Positions 11,459 through 23,500 of a DNA stretch of 64,000 nt are shown here, piece by piece (positions within the stretch are counted from its first letter, which is position 1; each line of letters starts with the position of its first letter). The position numbers were made by a program, and so were the translations under genes. This DNA is from Ovis canadensis (Eukaryota > Chordata > Mammalia > Artiodactyla > Bovidae), in assembly GCF_042477335.2 (NCBI RefSeq), contig NC_091247.1, forward strand, positions 225,642,001 through 225,706,000, given 5' to 3'. The notes under the pieces were generated by a model. It was not told the DNA's origin. It was given only the letters and a program-made list of their open reading frames with translations, and ran no database searches.

Positions 11459-11917
11459 GAGAATTTTCACACAATGCCTCCCACCCCCCATCTCCTGCTG
11501 CAGGTCTCTGGCAGGCCCCAGGGCACCGCTGCACGCATAACATGGTGCCTCTTCCCAGGCAGACCCGTGGAGTCAGGTGGCTGGAAAGAGAAGCACTCCA
11601 AGCTTCTCCACTGACGTGGGGTCCAGGGAAGTGGTGGCAGGTGCGAGTCCCACCTCAGGGTGAGAACCCTCAGACCAAGGACAGCGCTGGTATCGACCCC
11701 ATGGGGACAGGAGCTGGCCGAGGTCCTGCTGAGAAACAGGATGCAGGACCCACCGCGGTCCCGGGCCCTCACCCCAGGATGACTCCTGTAACTCCCGGCA
11801 CAATTTGCCGTCTCTGCAGGATTCAATTGGAGGTTGGGGGGTTGGGCAGGGACAGGGCCCACCCACCCCCAACCCAGGGCTCCTGGAGTCGAGGTGGAGC
11901 CCTGCCCACTGCACCTG

Positions 11918-12198
11918 TGATGGGGGAAACTGGGGCCCAGAGGCAGGGGACTTGACCAGGGTGGCCCAGACTCCCATCACCCCAGGATCCTCCAATCAGA
12001 TTGAGATCCAGAGTGAAACCCGCTCTGGCTGCTCCACGTGGCAGCTTCCACAGGAGCAGGAGAGCTGAAACTGGTCTCAATCTTGTGTCCGCAACACCAG
12101 AAATGACTGTCCAGTGTCCAAAAGGGAGAGCCAGAGGCTTATCCCGGTCAGGCAGAGGGCAGGGGTGATGTGGTCACCTACTGGCCACATGACTCCTA
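11918..12198. repeat. Direct duplication, copy B
   Basis: Second copy of 11168-11458, shifted by about 740-750 bases, in the same orientation. It shares stretches such as CCAGTGTCCAAAAGGGAGAG and CACTGGCCACATGACTCCT-like sequence. The 460 bases between the copies are not shared. Confidence 0.85.
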
Positions 12199-12433
12199 CT
12201 GGGTGGCCCCTGAGACAGATGCGCCCAGAGGAGCAGTGAGGCCTGCAGCCTGGACGGCCCGCCCTCCGCCGCCTACCTGTGGGGCTGTGCTCCTCAGAGC
12301 TGCTTGAGGCGCAGCCAGATGTCTGCTCCTGGACTGGACTGTGGAAACAGAATGGTCTCCCAGGCTGCCTGTTACTGAAGGCTCTCAGCCAAGGGGGTTC
12401 CAGCAGACTCAGCAACTGTTTACAAAGGAACGA

Positions 12434-12690
12434 GGGCTTCCCTGGGGGCTCAGTGGGAAAGAATCCGTCTGCCAGTGCAGGAGATGGGTTCCATCTCTGC
12501 TCCAGGAAGATCCCACCTGCCACAACTCCTGAGCCCACGCCTGTAGCTTAGAGCCTGTGCTCCCCAACGAGAGAAGCCCCCGCAGTGAGAAGCCCGCACA
12601 CCGCAGCTATACAGCAGCCCCTTTCATGGCAACGAGAGAAAGCCTGGGCAGCAAGGAAGACCCAGCACAGCCAAAAATAAAATCAATAAA
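12434..12690 (+). repeat. CHR-2-type SINE, long form
   Basis: Head GGGCTTCCCTGGGGGCTCAG, body with GAGAGAAGCCCCCGCAGTGA, tail CCCAGCACAGCCAAAAATAA. Confidence 0.82.
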
Positions 12691-12740
12691 ATACAAACTT
12701 AACAAAGTTCTTTGTGAAGATTTGAAATTCTCTAACAAAA

Positions 12741-13063
12741 CAAAGGAGATGAGACCAGTCCATCCTAAGGGAAATCAGTCCTGAATATTCACTGGAAGGA
12801 CTGATGCTGAAGCTGAAACTCCAATCCTTTGGTCACCTGATGTGAAGAACTGATTCTTTGGAAAAGACCCTGATGCCGGGAAAGGCTGAAGGCAGTAGGA
12901 GAAGGGGACGACAGAGGATGAGATGGTTGGATGGCGTCACTGACTCAATGGACATGAGTCTGAGTAAACTCTGGGAGTTGGTGATGGACAGGGAGGCCTG
13001 GCGTGCTGAAGTCCATGGGGTTGCAAAGAGTCGGACACGACTGAGCGACTGAACTGAACTGAA
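12741..13063 (+). mobile_element. BovB LINE, 3' fragment
   Basis: Starts at the GAGACCAGTCCATCCTAAGG block and ends CTGAGCGACTGAACTGAACT, the exact BovB 3' terminus. The frame reads [20 protein letters not shown] and [18 protein letters not shown]. Confidence 0.92.
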
Positions 13064-13144
13064 TAAAACAAAGTTTGAAGAAATAGTTCTTCATTGTGCT
13101 CCAAAGAGCATGCAAACCTAGGCCTTGGTGAAACAAGATCTGCA

Positions 13145-13335
13145 GCAGTGATTCTCAGCCAAGGGAGGGCTGCAGGCTGTGGACACAGGTGGGCGCGTCT
13201 GGGGTCACAATCCCCAGAAATGCGACTGCCGTGGAATCACTAGAGGCCAAGACAGTGGCCCACGAGCACGCGCCTGTCCCACACAGTGAAGACTGGTTCT
13301 GCTCAAAGGCCAACAGCACTCTAGTTGAGAAACAG
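13145..13335 (+). repeat. MER5-like DNA transposon remnant
   Basis: GCAGTGATTCTCAGCC at one end and CACTCTAGTTGAGAAAC at the other resemble hAT-Charlie MER5 ends; the centre is strongly diverged. Confidence 0.4.
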
Positions 13336-13359
13336 AACTAAAAATGAGAAACCTTTAGG

Positions 13360-13610
13360 AGCTTGGGGTTCGCAGATACAAAGCACTACACGTAAAAGAC
13401 AGATAAACCACATCATTCTGAACAGCACAAGGAACAATATTCAGTCCTCCCGTGATTAAACCATAATGGAGAGGAATAGGAAAAAGAATGTATATGTATA
13501 TTAATATGTATAACTGAATCACTGCTGTACACCGGAAATTAACACAACTAGATTAGATTAACTAATCTTCAGATTAGTAGATTAACTAGACTTCAATTAA
13601 TTAAAAAAGA
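13360..13610 (+). mobile_element. L1 LINE 3' end
   Basis: ATGTATAACTGAATCACTGC, GTACACCGGAAATTAACACA and a final ACTTCAATTAATTAA are the ruminant L1 3' UTR end. A short ATTAGATTAACTA repeat interrupts it. Confidence 0.75.
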
Positions 13611-13734
13611 GACACCCTACCCAGGGTTTGACGAATGCCTACACGACAGTGATGTTTAAAGACGAGCTCAGACATTTCATCCCCAGTGAGATTTTCCCAG
13701 TATCACTGTGTAATGAAAAAACCACCCCAGAAGT

Positions 13735-14568
13735 TGAGAACTGATCACATTTAATACTGATATTAGGAGTGGGGACCCTGCGCTGTGCTCCTGGTGTGGA
13801 GCAGGCTGAGGATAAGTTCGGTGGGCGGGCCGGAGCTGGGCTCGGCCCTGGGCACACAGCAGGCGCTCGGTGACTGCAGTCGGAAGGGGTGACATGGGGG
13901 TGGGGGAGGACACAGGGCTGCCCTCCCCACGCAGCTTCCGCCTTGCTAAAGGGCCTTTTTCCCCACCAAGGCAGAGGCCACTTGCTCCCTGGCATACAGT
14001 AGGCACTCGATGCTTTCCGTTGGGTAAGTAAACATATGGGACACCATCTCCCAACTATTGAGTGATGGGGACGAATGGCTGCCAAGGCCCGCTGGGTCCT
14101 AAAGCCCTTTGGATTCAGGGGCCAAGGAAGTAAGGTTTTGGCTGCATCGTGTCCAGAGGAGGCTGGGCCAGCAGAGGAGGGTGTCTGGCGCTGGCCTCAA
14201 GCCATGGCCCACGGCGCCCACACGGCAGCAGGCCAGGCCTTCCCGGGCCTCAGAACACTCCTGCCTACGAAGCAGCCGCCTGGGCCCTGGGGAGGCGACG
14301 TGCGCTGCCCAGGAGGCGGAGGTGGAACCCGCAGGTCTTCACAGGACCAGCACAGCTGCAGCCCCCAGCACTCAGGCATGCCAGGGAGAGGTGGACACCG
14401 GCGTGTGAAGAAACACTCGCTTCCAGTGCTTTCCACAGGGCATTCAAAGCACACTACTCTCCTGCTCACGTGGAGGCAGCGGCCTGACAGGAAGGCCAGG
14501 CTGGGCTCAGCCCCCCGGAGCCCGAGTCCTCGGCTGTGGCCCGTCCATGCCAGGGCCCGCGGGAGGCC
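13735..14568 (-). other. MCAT: MCAT 3' untranslated region with ATTAAA signal
   Basis: Sequence after the MCAT stop has no repeats that I recognise. An ATTAAA (minus strand; plus-strand TTTAAT at 13750-13755) is the nearest plausible polyadenylation signal, so the transcript end near 13735 is inferred. Confidence 0.5.
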
Positions 14569-17500
14569 CTACAGGGGCCCCTCTGTGTCCTCGCTGGCCT
14601 CCAGCACCTCCACGTGGCTGTAGGACCTCCAGGCCTGCAGGTTACAGCTCTTCAGGATGGCACCCAGCTGCTTCCCAGGCCCCACCTCGAACGTCTGGGG
14701 GAACGCGGCGCCCTTCCTCCGCTCGTATATGGCGTGCATCGTCTGCTCCCACTTCACCGGGGAGACCACCTGCTGCGCCAGCAGCTTCTGGATGTGTTTG
14801 GGATGCATGTATCTGTTCCCATCGACGTTCGAGTGCACGGACACCAGCGGCTTCTCGACATCAATCGCCTTCAACACTTGCGCCAGGGGCCCCACGGCCG
14901 GCTCCATGAGGCGCGTGTGGAACCCACCGCTCACCGGCAACATCTTGGTGCGTCTGAAGTGATACTTAGAGGAATTCTTCTGGAGAAACTGCAGAGCCTG
15001 GAGGAAAAACCAAGGGAGGTTTAAGCCAGTGAGTCTCAGCGGAAGAAACACACAGCGAGGGGGTCACCTCTGACTGACGCCATCAGTCCTCCGTAGAGAA
15101 TATGCATCTCTCTACACACCCGCGTGTTATTTCACCCCGCACAATTGCAAAGTTGGTGTCCCGGAAGCCCTTCTGACCATTCACAAGCCCTGCCTGGGCA
15201 GGTGACCACCCTATGCCTGAAAGAGAGCCAAGACCAGGAAACGTGGTCCTGTCTCAGCTCCATCACTCACTAGCTCGGTGGCCCCAGGCAAATCTTTGAA
15301 CGTCTTTTATTCCTTCCATGAAATGAGCACAATTTCATCTACTTCATAAGACTGCTGGGAAGTGACCAGACAGGAGGCGTGGAAGAATCTGATACACGAA
15401 AAAGCATCTAATCCTGCTACTCGTCATAACTGTTTAAGCTTGTTTCCTTGTTACTCCGTAAACTTCGAGATGACAGTTCAGGAGGCTCCGAGTCTCATCT
15501 CACAGTCGAGGGTCTGAAAGCTCTCATCTGGTGTTTCTCTAGAGAAGACCAAAGCTCTCCTTCCCTGCAGCCCGAAGCCACTCCCTGAAGGCTCCTCCGT
15601 CCAGAGGGGCCCCCAGGACTAACAGGCCCAGACTCAGAACCACAACATACTTGGCAAATATCTTTGAAACTGTGTATATTCTTAAGAGATCCTGTGCCTT
15701 CAGGACACAGCCCAAGGCCTACGACCCTGACAACCCTTCCCTGGGATCGAGCAAAGGGCTTCCTAGGCACAAACCCATTTGCTGCGTCCCTCCAACCTGA
15801 CGCCACCCATGGCCTACTCGGAAGCTGGGCCAGCTGCTCCTGAAGACTCAAGGAAAGTCACAGTAGCTGACTGACCTTGGGAAATTTTGCTTTACCTCTC
15901 TCTGCCTCAGTTTCCTCACCTGTAAAAATGGGGATAACAACAATAGTTATCTCAGGACTATGAGAAGAACTATGCCTGGTATACAGCATAGCTACAGAAG
16001 AGTTAGCAATTACTGCCTTGTTACCAAGCCCTGGGATTGGTAACATGAAAAAATATAGCAGGGTAGCTCTCTGTGCCCCCAAAGGGTCAGTTCAGTTCAG
16101 TTCAGTCGCTCAGTCGTGTCCGACTCTTTGCAACCACATGAACTGCAGCACGCCAGGCCTCCCTGTCCATCACCATCTCCCGGAGTTCACTGACTCACAT
16201 CAATGATGCCATCCAGCCATCTCATCCTCGGTCGTCCCCTTCTCCTCCTGCCCCCAATCCCTCCCAGCAGCAGAGTCTTTCCAATGAGTCAACTCTTCGC
16301 ATAAGGTGGCCAAAGTACTGGAGTTTCAGCTTTAGCATCATTCCTTCCAAAGAAATCCCAGGGTTGATCTCCTTCAGAATGGACTGGTTGGATCTCCTTG
16401 CAGTCCAAGGGACTCTCAAGAGTCTTCTCCAACACCACAGTTCAAAAGCATCAATTCTTCAGCGCTCAGCCTTCTTCACAGTCCAACTCTCACATCCATA
16501 CATGACCACAGGAAAAACCATAGCCTTGACTAGATGGACCTTAGTCAGCAAAGTAATGTCTCTGCTTTCTAATATGCTATCTAGGTTGGTCATAACTTTT
16601 CTTCCAAGGAGTAAGCGTCTTTTAATTTCATGGCTGCAGTCACCATCTGCAGTGATTTTGGAGCCCCCCAAAATAAAGCCTGACACTGTTTCTACTGTTT
16701 CTCCATCTATTTCCCATGAAGTGATGGGACCGGATGCCATGATCTTCGTTTTCTGAATGTTGAGCTTTAAGCCAACTTTTTCACTCTCCTCTTTCACTTT
16801 CACCAAGAGGCTTTTGAGTTCCTCTTCACTTTCTGCCATAAGGGTGGTGTCATCTGCATATCTGAGGTTATTGATATTTCTCCCAGCAATTTTGATTCTA
16901 GCTTATGTTTCTTCCAGTCCAGCGTTTCTCATGATGTACTCTGCATAAAAGTTAAATAAGCAGGGTGACAATACACAGTCTTGACGTACTCCTTTTCCTA
17001 TTTGGAACCAGTCTGTTGTTCCATGTCCAGTTCTAACTGTTGCTTCCTGGCCTGCATACAGATTACTCAAGAGGCAGGTTAGGTGGTCTGGTATTCCCGT
17101 CTCTCTCAGAATTTTCCACAGTTGATTGTGATCCACACAGTCAAAGGCTTTGGCATAGTCAATAAAGCAGAAATAGATGGTTTTCTGGAACTCTCTTGCT
17201 TTTTCATGATCCAGCAGATGTTGGCAATTTGATCTCTGGTTCCTCTGCCTTTTCTAAAACCAGCTTGAACATCAGGGAGTTCATGGTTCACGTATTGCTG
17301 AAGCCTGGCTTGGAGAATTTTGAGCATTACTTTACTAGCATGTGAGATGAGTGCAATTGTGCGGTAGTTTGAGCATTCTTTGGCATTGCCTTTCTTTGGG
17401 ATTTCAATGAAAACTGACCTTTTCCAGTCCTGTGGCCACTGCTGAGTTTTCCAAATCTGCTGGCATATTGAGTGCAGCACTTTCACAGCATCATCTTTTA

Positions 17501-20500
17501 GGATTTGAAATAGCTCTACTGGAATTCCATCACCTCCACTAGCTTTGTTTGTAGTGATGCTTTCTAAGGCCCACTTGACTTCACATTCCAAGATGTCTGG
17601 CTCTAGATGAGTGATCACACTATCGTGATTACCTGGGTCGTGAAGATCCTTTTTGTACAGTTCTTCAAGGGTAGGAGGGGTTAATATTTTCGGTTGGGTG
17701 GTGCTCGTTCGGCCCGCTCCGAGGGCCCCACCCTGCAGGAGTGTAGCCTGTGCCCACGCATGGCCAGTGCAGCCTGTGGCTCATCAGAGGTCACCAGCCT
17801 GTGCCCTGAGTCTGTCTATTCCACACCAAGGTCACTTAGCTGTCTGAGCCCTGGAGCAAAAGCCATGTGGAGCAGAGCCCAGCACAGTGAGCCATCACGG
17901 GGGGTGATCCACGCGTGTGGGCAGCACGGCGGGGTCTGGCCCTCACTGCAGCAGAGTCCAGCCTGACCTAGGGCTCCACACCCAAGACCACGCTCCACCT
18001 GTCTCCATCACCCCAAAGGACATGCCTCCGGTGCGTCCCACCTCCACCATCACGGGCGCTGGCCTCTCTGCCTCAGCTTCCTGCAGCTGAGCTGCCGTGC
18101 TCAGAGCACAGGACTGGCCGTGAGAACTGGATGGGCTGAGCCAGGACGGAGCAGCACCAGCCTGACTTCTGCACTCCACAGGCCCCAGCCAGGCGCACGG
18201 CACAGAGCCAGCCCTGCTGCTCGGGGCGCCTCTCAGCCTGGGGCACCCCTGCTCTTGGCAACCCCACCCTCTGCGCAGCGCCTCCTGGGCTGCCTCCTCG
18301 GCCCATCTGGTAGCCAGCCTGACCCCTACGGTGTCCTGAAACCTGGAGTCTTCTGTTCACAGCTGCCTTCCTTTGACGGCAGGAACCCTGGTTGATCTTT
18401 CTGTGTGTCCTCGGCCTGAGAAAGGATGTCGGCAGTGAGTGGAGTCTGGACAGAGGAAAGTGTGCAAAAACAGACACCTCAGAAAAAGCAGAGCGACCCA
18501 GCAGGAGGCAGCTGCTCCTCTGAGGAAGCGAAGGGACAAGAGGCTGCGAGGAGGCCAGAGCGTATCACAGGGAGGCCCTGGAGATGACCTGGTTCAGCCC
18601 CTTTGCCTTCCACGTGGGCTGGGGATTTGCCCGGGGTCCGGTCGTCCCTCATCACTGGAGCACGTGGCGGAGTGGTGACAGTACCCAGCCTCCCCCTGGA
18701 GCACTTGCCCCACCACAGACACGCTGGCCCTCAAACACTTGCCAAGACCAGGCCTGAGCAGAGCACCCGTTAGGCTCAGCGGGGTCCCGGGTGCGGAGTA
18801 AGTCCCACCTTCTGCACCGAACTGGGTTCTAGGAAGGCTGCTCCCACCAACACCAACCTCCAGGTGTCCCGAGATCACCCTGCAGTCAGGAAATAGGTAG
18901 TTGGCCACCTCGCACACGGGGTCCTCTATGCCCTGAGTCTTGCAGTGTTCCTGGGCTTCCAGACAGGCGACGGTGAACTTGGACTGACGCTGGCCAAGGA
19001 CGGACAACATGCCACTGGGCACGGCTTCCGAGGCTTCCTGCATGGCCTCAGCTCGAATTTTCACTGCGTACAGACCTACACGGAGAGAAGCGCATTTGGA
19101 AAAATCAGGGCACATGATGGAGAAGGAAGCCCAGGCCTGAGAAACAAAGCACAAACTCCACCCTCACTGGAGACACTGGTACTGGACCCATCACCAGTTC
19201 ACAAGCTGCCGCTCTAGGGATCTGAACTGCAGAGATGGCCCCCCGACCATCAGAGAGAAAGGCACGGCCCCTGGCACAGTACAAATGAACCCACGGAGCT
19301 TCCTGCCTTAGAGCTGGCTGGTGCAGGATGGTGGTTCTTGACCAGGGTGATTTTACCCCCAGGGCGGTATCTGGAAACAGCTTTTGATCATCAGGGGGGT
19401 GGCGGGTGCTACTGGAATCTGGTGGGCACAGGCCAGGGATGCTGTTCAACATCCTACAAAAAAGCCCCCCCAAGTAAGAATCATCTGTTCCAAAACGTCA
19501 ACAGTGCTGTTGAGAAACCCTGGCACAGAGTGGAAAGGAAGAGACTCTGAGCTGCATCGCTTAAGGGAAGTCATGACCTCCTTCCAGGTCAAATTTTTAG
19601 CTAGTACAATGAAGACAATAATATCTAGCCTGCCTGAACTGTAGTGAAAACTGAGAACTACAAATTATTTTAGAGAAACGGTGCTGAACAAGGAAAATAA
19701 TTAAGAACCTCTAGATGCCTGGAATGATGTACAAACAAGTATATGAATTTTAATAACATAATTATCGTAAATCAAGCATGACTGCCTTCACTGGAGAGCT
19801 TGACACTGGCAAGGCAGATGAGCTAGAAAGCAGGGCTCCCAGCTCAGTGTGGCTCAAGTGTGAAGTGGGAGGACGGGGCTGTGTGCCCAGGGAGGCAGCT
19901 GCCATGATCATGATGTGAGAACAGACTGAACACGATTCACAACAGCCAGGACACGGAAACAACTTCAGTGTCCCCAGGTGAATGGGTGAAGATGTGGTGC
20001 ACATATATACAAGGGAATACCCCTCAGGCATGAAAAATAACGAGCACAAAGCCATCTGCAGCAACGGGGATGAACCCAGAGAGTATCACGCTAAGAGAGG
20101 TAAGCCAGAGAGACAGATGCCATATGATGTCAGTTGCACGTGAAATCTAAAATACGACACAGGGGACTTCTCTGCTGACCCAGTGGATAGGCACTCGCCT
20201 TCCAATGCCAGGGACACGGGTTTGAGCCCTGGTAGGGGAAAAACAATACCCAGCTGTGGATGTGACTGGTGATCGAAGCAAGGTCCGATGCTGTAAGGAG
20301 CAATACTGCATAGGAACCTGGAATGTCAGGTCCATGAATCAAGGCAAATTGGAAGTGGTCAAACAAGAGATGGCAAGAGTGAACGTCGACATTCTAGGAA
20401 TCAGCAAACTAAAATGGACTGGAATGGGTGAATTTAACTCAGATGACCATTATATCTACTACTGCCGGCAGGAATCCCTCAGAAGAAATGGAGTAGCCAT

Positions 20501-23500
20501 CATGGTCAACAAGAGAGTCTGAAATGCAGTACTTGGATGCAATCTCAAAAACGACAGAATGATCTCTGTTCATTTCCAAGGCAAACCATTCAATATCACA
20601 GTTATCCAAGTCTATGCCCCAACCAGTAACGCTGAACAAGCTGAAGTTGAACGGTTCTATGAAGACCTAAAAGACCTTTTAGAACTAACACCTAAAAAAG
20701 ATGTCCTTTTCATTATAGGGAACTGGAATGCAAAAGTAGGAAGTCAAGAAACACCTGGAGTAACAGGCAAATTTGGCCTTGGAATGCGGAATGAAGCGGG
20801 GCAAAGGCTAATAGAGTTCTGCCAAGAGAACGCACTGGTCATAGCAAACACCCTCTTCCAACAACACAAGAGAAGACTCTACACATGGACATCACCAGAT
20901 GGTCAACACCAAAATCAGATTGATCATATTCTTTGCAGCCAAAGATGGAGAAACTCTATACAGTCAACAAAAACAAGACAAGGAGCTGACTGTGGCTCAG
21001 ATCATGAACTCCTTATTACCAAATTCAGACTCAAATTGAAGAAAGTAGGGAAAACCGCTAGACCATTCAGGTATGACCTGAATCAAATCCCTTATAATTA
21101 TACACTGGAAGTGAGAAATAGATTTAAGGGCCTAGATCTGATAGATAGAGTGCCCGATGAACTATGGAATGAGGTTTGGGACATTGTACAGGAGACAGGG
21201 ATCAAGACCATCCCCATGGAAAAGAAATGCAAAAAAGCAAAATGGCTGTCTAGGGAGGCCTTACAAATAGCTGTGAAAAGAAGAGAGGTGAAAAGCAAAG
21301 GAGAAAAGGAAAGATATAAGCATCTGAATGCAGAGTTCCAGAGAATAGCAAGAAGAGATAAGAAAGCCTTCTTCAGCGATCAATGCAAAGAAATAGAGGA
21401 AAACAACAGAATGGGAAAGACTAGAGATCTCTTCAAGAAAATTAGACATACCAAGGGAACATTTCATGCAAAGATGGGATTGATAAAGGACAGAAATGGT
21501 CTGGACTTAAAAGCAGAAGATATTAAGAAGAGGTGGCAAGAATACACAGAAGAACTGTACAAAAAAGATCTTCACGACCCAGATAATCATGATGGTATGA
21601 TCTCTAATCTAGAGCCAGACATCCTGGAATGTGAAGTCAAGTGGGCCTTAGAAAGCATCACTACGAGCAAAGCTAGTGGAGGTGATGGAATTCCAGTTGA
21701 GCTGTTTCAAATCCTGAATGATGCTGTGAAAGTGCTGCACTCAATATACCAGCAAATTTGGAAAATTCAGCAGTGGCCACAGGACTGGAAAAGGTCAGTT
21801 TTCATTGAAATCCCAAAGAAAGGCAATGCCAAAGAATGCTCAAACTACAGCACAATTGCACTCATTGGAGAAGGCAATGGCACCCCACTCCAGTACTCTC
21901 GCCTGGAAAATCCCATGGACGGAGGAGCCCGGTAGGCTGCAGTTCATGGGGTCGCGAAGAGTCGGACATGACTGAGCGACTTCACTTTCACTTTTCACTT
22001 TCATGCATTGGAGAAGGAAATGGTAACCCACTCCAGTGTTCTTGCCTGGAGAATCCCAGGGATGGGGGAGCCTGGCGGGCTGCCATCTCTGGGGTCACAC
22101 AGAGTCGGACACGACTGAAGTGACTTAGCAGCAGCAGCAGCACATGCTAGTAAAGTAACGCTCAAAATCCTCCAAGCCAGGCTTCAGCAATACATGAACT
22201 GTGAACTTCCTGATGTTCAAGCTGGTTTTAGAAAAGGCAGAGGAACCAGAGATCAAATTGCCAACATCCGCTGGATCATGGAAAAAGCACGAGAGTTCCA
22301 GAAAAACATCTATTTCTGCTTTATTGACTATGCCAAAGCCTTTGACTGTGTGGATCACAATCAACTGTGGAAAATTCTTCAAGAGATGGGAATACCAGAC
22401 CACCTGACCTGCCTCTTGAGAAATCTGTATGCAGGTCAGGAAGCAACAGTTAGAACTGGACATGGAACAACAGACTGGTTCCAGATAGGAAAAGGAGTAC
22501 GTCAAGGCTGTATATTGTCACCCTGCTTATTTAACTTCTATGCAGAGTACCTCATGAGAAATGCTGGACTGGAAGAAACGCAAGCTGGAATCAAGATTGC
22601 TGGGAGAAATATCAATAACCTCAGATATGCAGATGACACCACCCTCATGGCAGAAAGTGAAGAGGAACTCAAAAGCCTCTTGGTGAAAGTGAAAGAGGAC
22701 AGTGAAAAAGTTGGCGTAAAGCTCAACATTCAGAAAACTAAGATCACAGCATCTGGTCCCATCACTTCATGGGAAATAGATGGGGAAACAGTGGAAACAG
22801 TGTCAGACTTCATTTTTGGGGGCTCCAAAATCACTGCAGATGGTGACTGCAGCCATGAAATTAAAAGACGCTTACTCCTTGGAAGAAAAGTTATGATCAA
22901 CCTAGATAGTATATTCAAAAGCAGAGACATTACTTTGCCAACAAAGGTCCGTCTAGTCAAGGCTATGGTTTTTCCTGCGGTCATGTATGGATGTGAGAGT
23001 TGTACTGTGAAGAAGGCTGAGCGCTGAAGAATTGATGCTTTTGAACTGTGGTGTTGGAGAAGACTCCTGACAGTCCCTTGGACTGCAAGGAGATCCAACC
23101 AGTCCATTCTGAAGGAGATCAGCCCCGGGATATCCTTGGAGGGAATGATGCTAAAGCTGAAACTCCAGTACTTTGGCCACCTTATGCGAAGAGTTGACTC
23201 ATTGGAAAAGACTCTGATGCTGGGAGGGATTGGGGGCAAGAGAAGGGGACGACCGAGGATGAGATGGCTGGATGGCATCACGGACTCGATGGACGTGAGT
23301 CTGAGTGAACTCCGGGAGTTGGTGATGGACAGGGAGGCCTGGCGTGCTGTGATTCATGGGGTTGCAAAGAGTTGGACCCAACTGAGCGACTGAACTGAAC
23401 TGAGGGAAACTAGGATTCCACATGCTGCGGGGCAACTAAGCCACAACCAGAGAGAAGCCCACGCGCTATAACAAAGAGCTGATGCAGCCAAAGATAAATA

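Larger units (their letters stand above)
9866..13734. other. BIK-MCAT intergenic DNA
   Basis: No exon is seen between the two convergent genes. It holds a 0.29 kb duplicated segment (listed separately), a CHR SINE, a BovB 3' fragment, a MER5-like stretch and an L1 3' end. Confidence 0.6.

Noticed and set aside
20559-21935. 458-codon open frame in MCAT intron 2 as a possible host gene
   Set aside because: It is BovB ORF2 (endonuclease and start of the reverse transcriptase) and ends inside the Bov-A2 insertion.
22194-23027. 277-codon open frame as a separate gene
   Set aside because: It is the second half of the same BovB ORF2, after the SINE.
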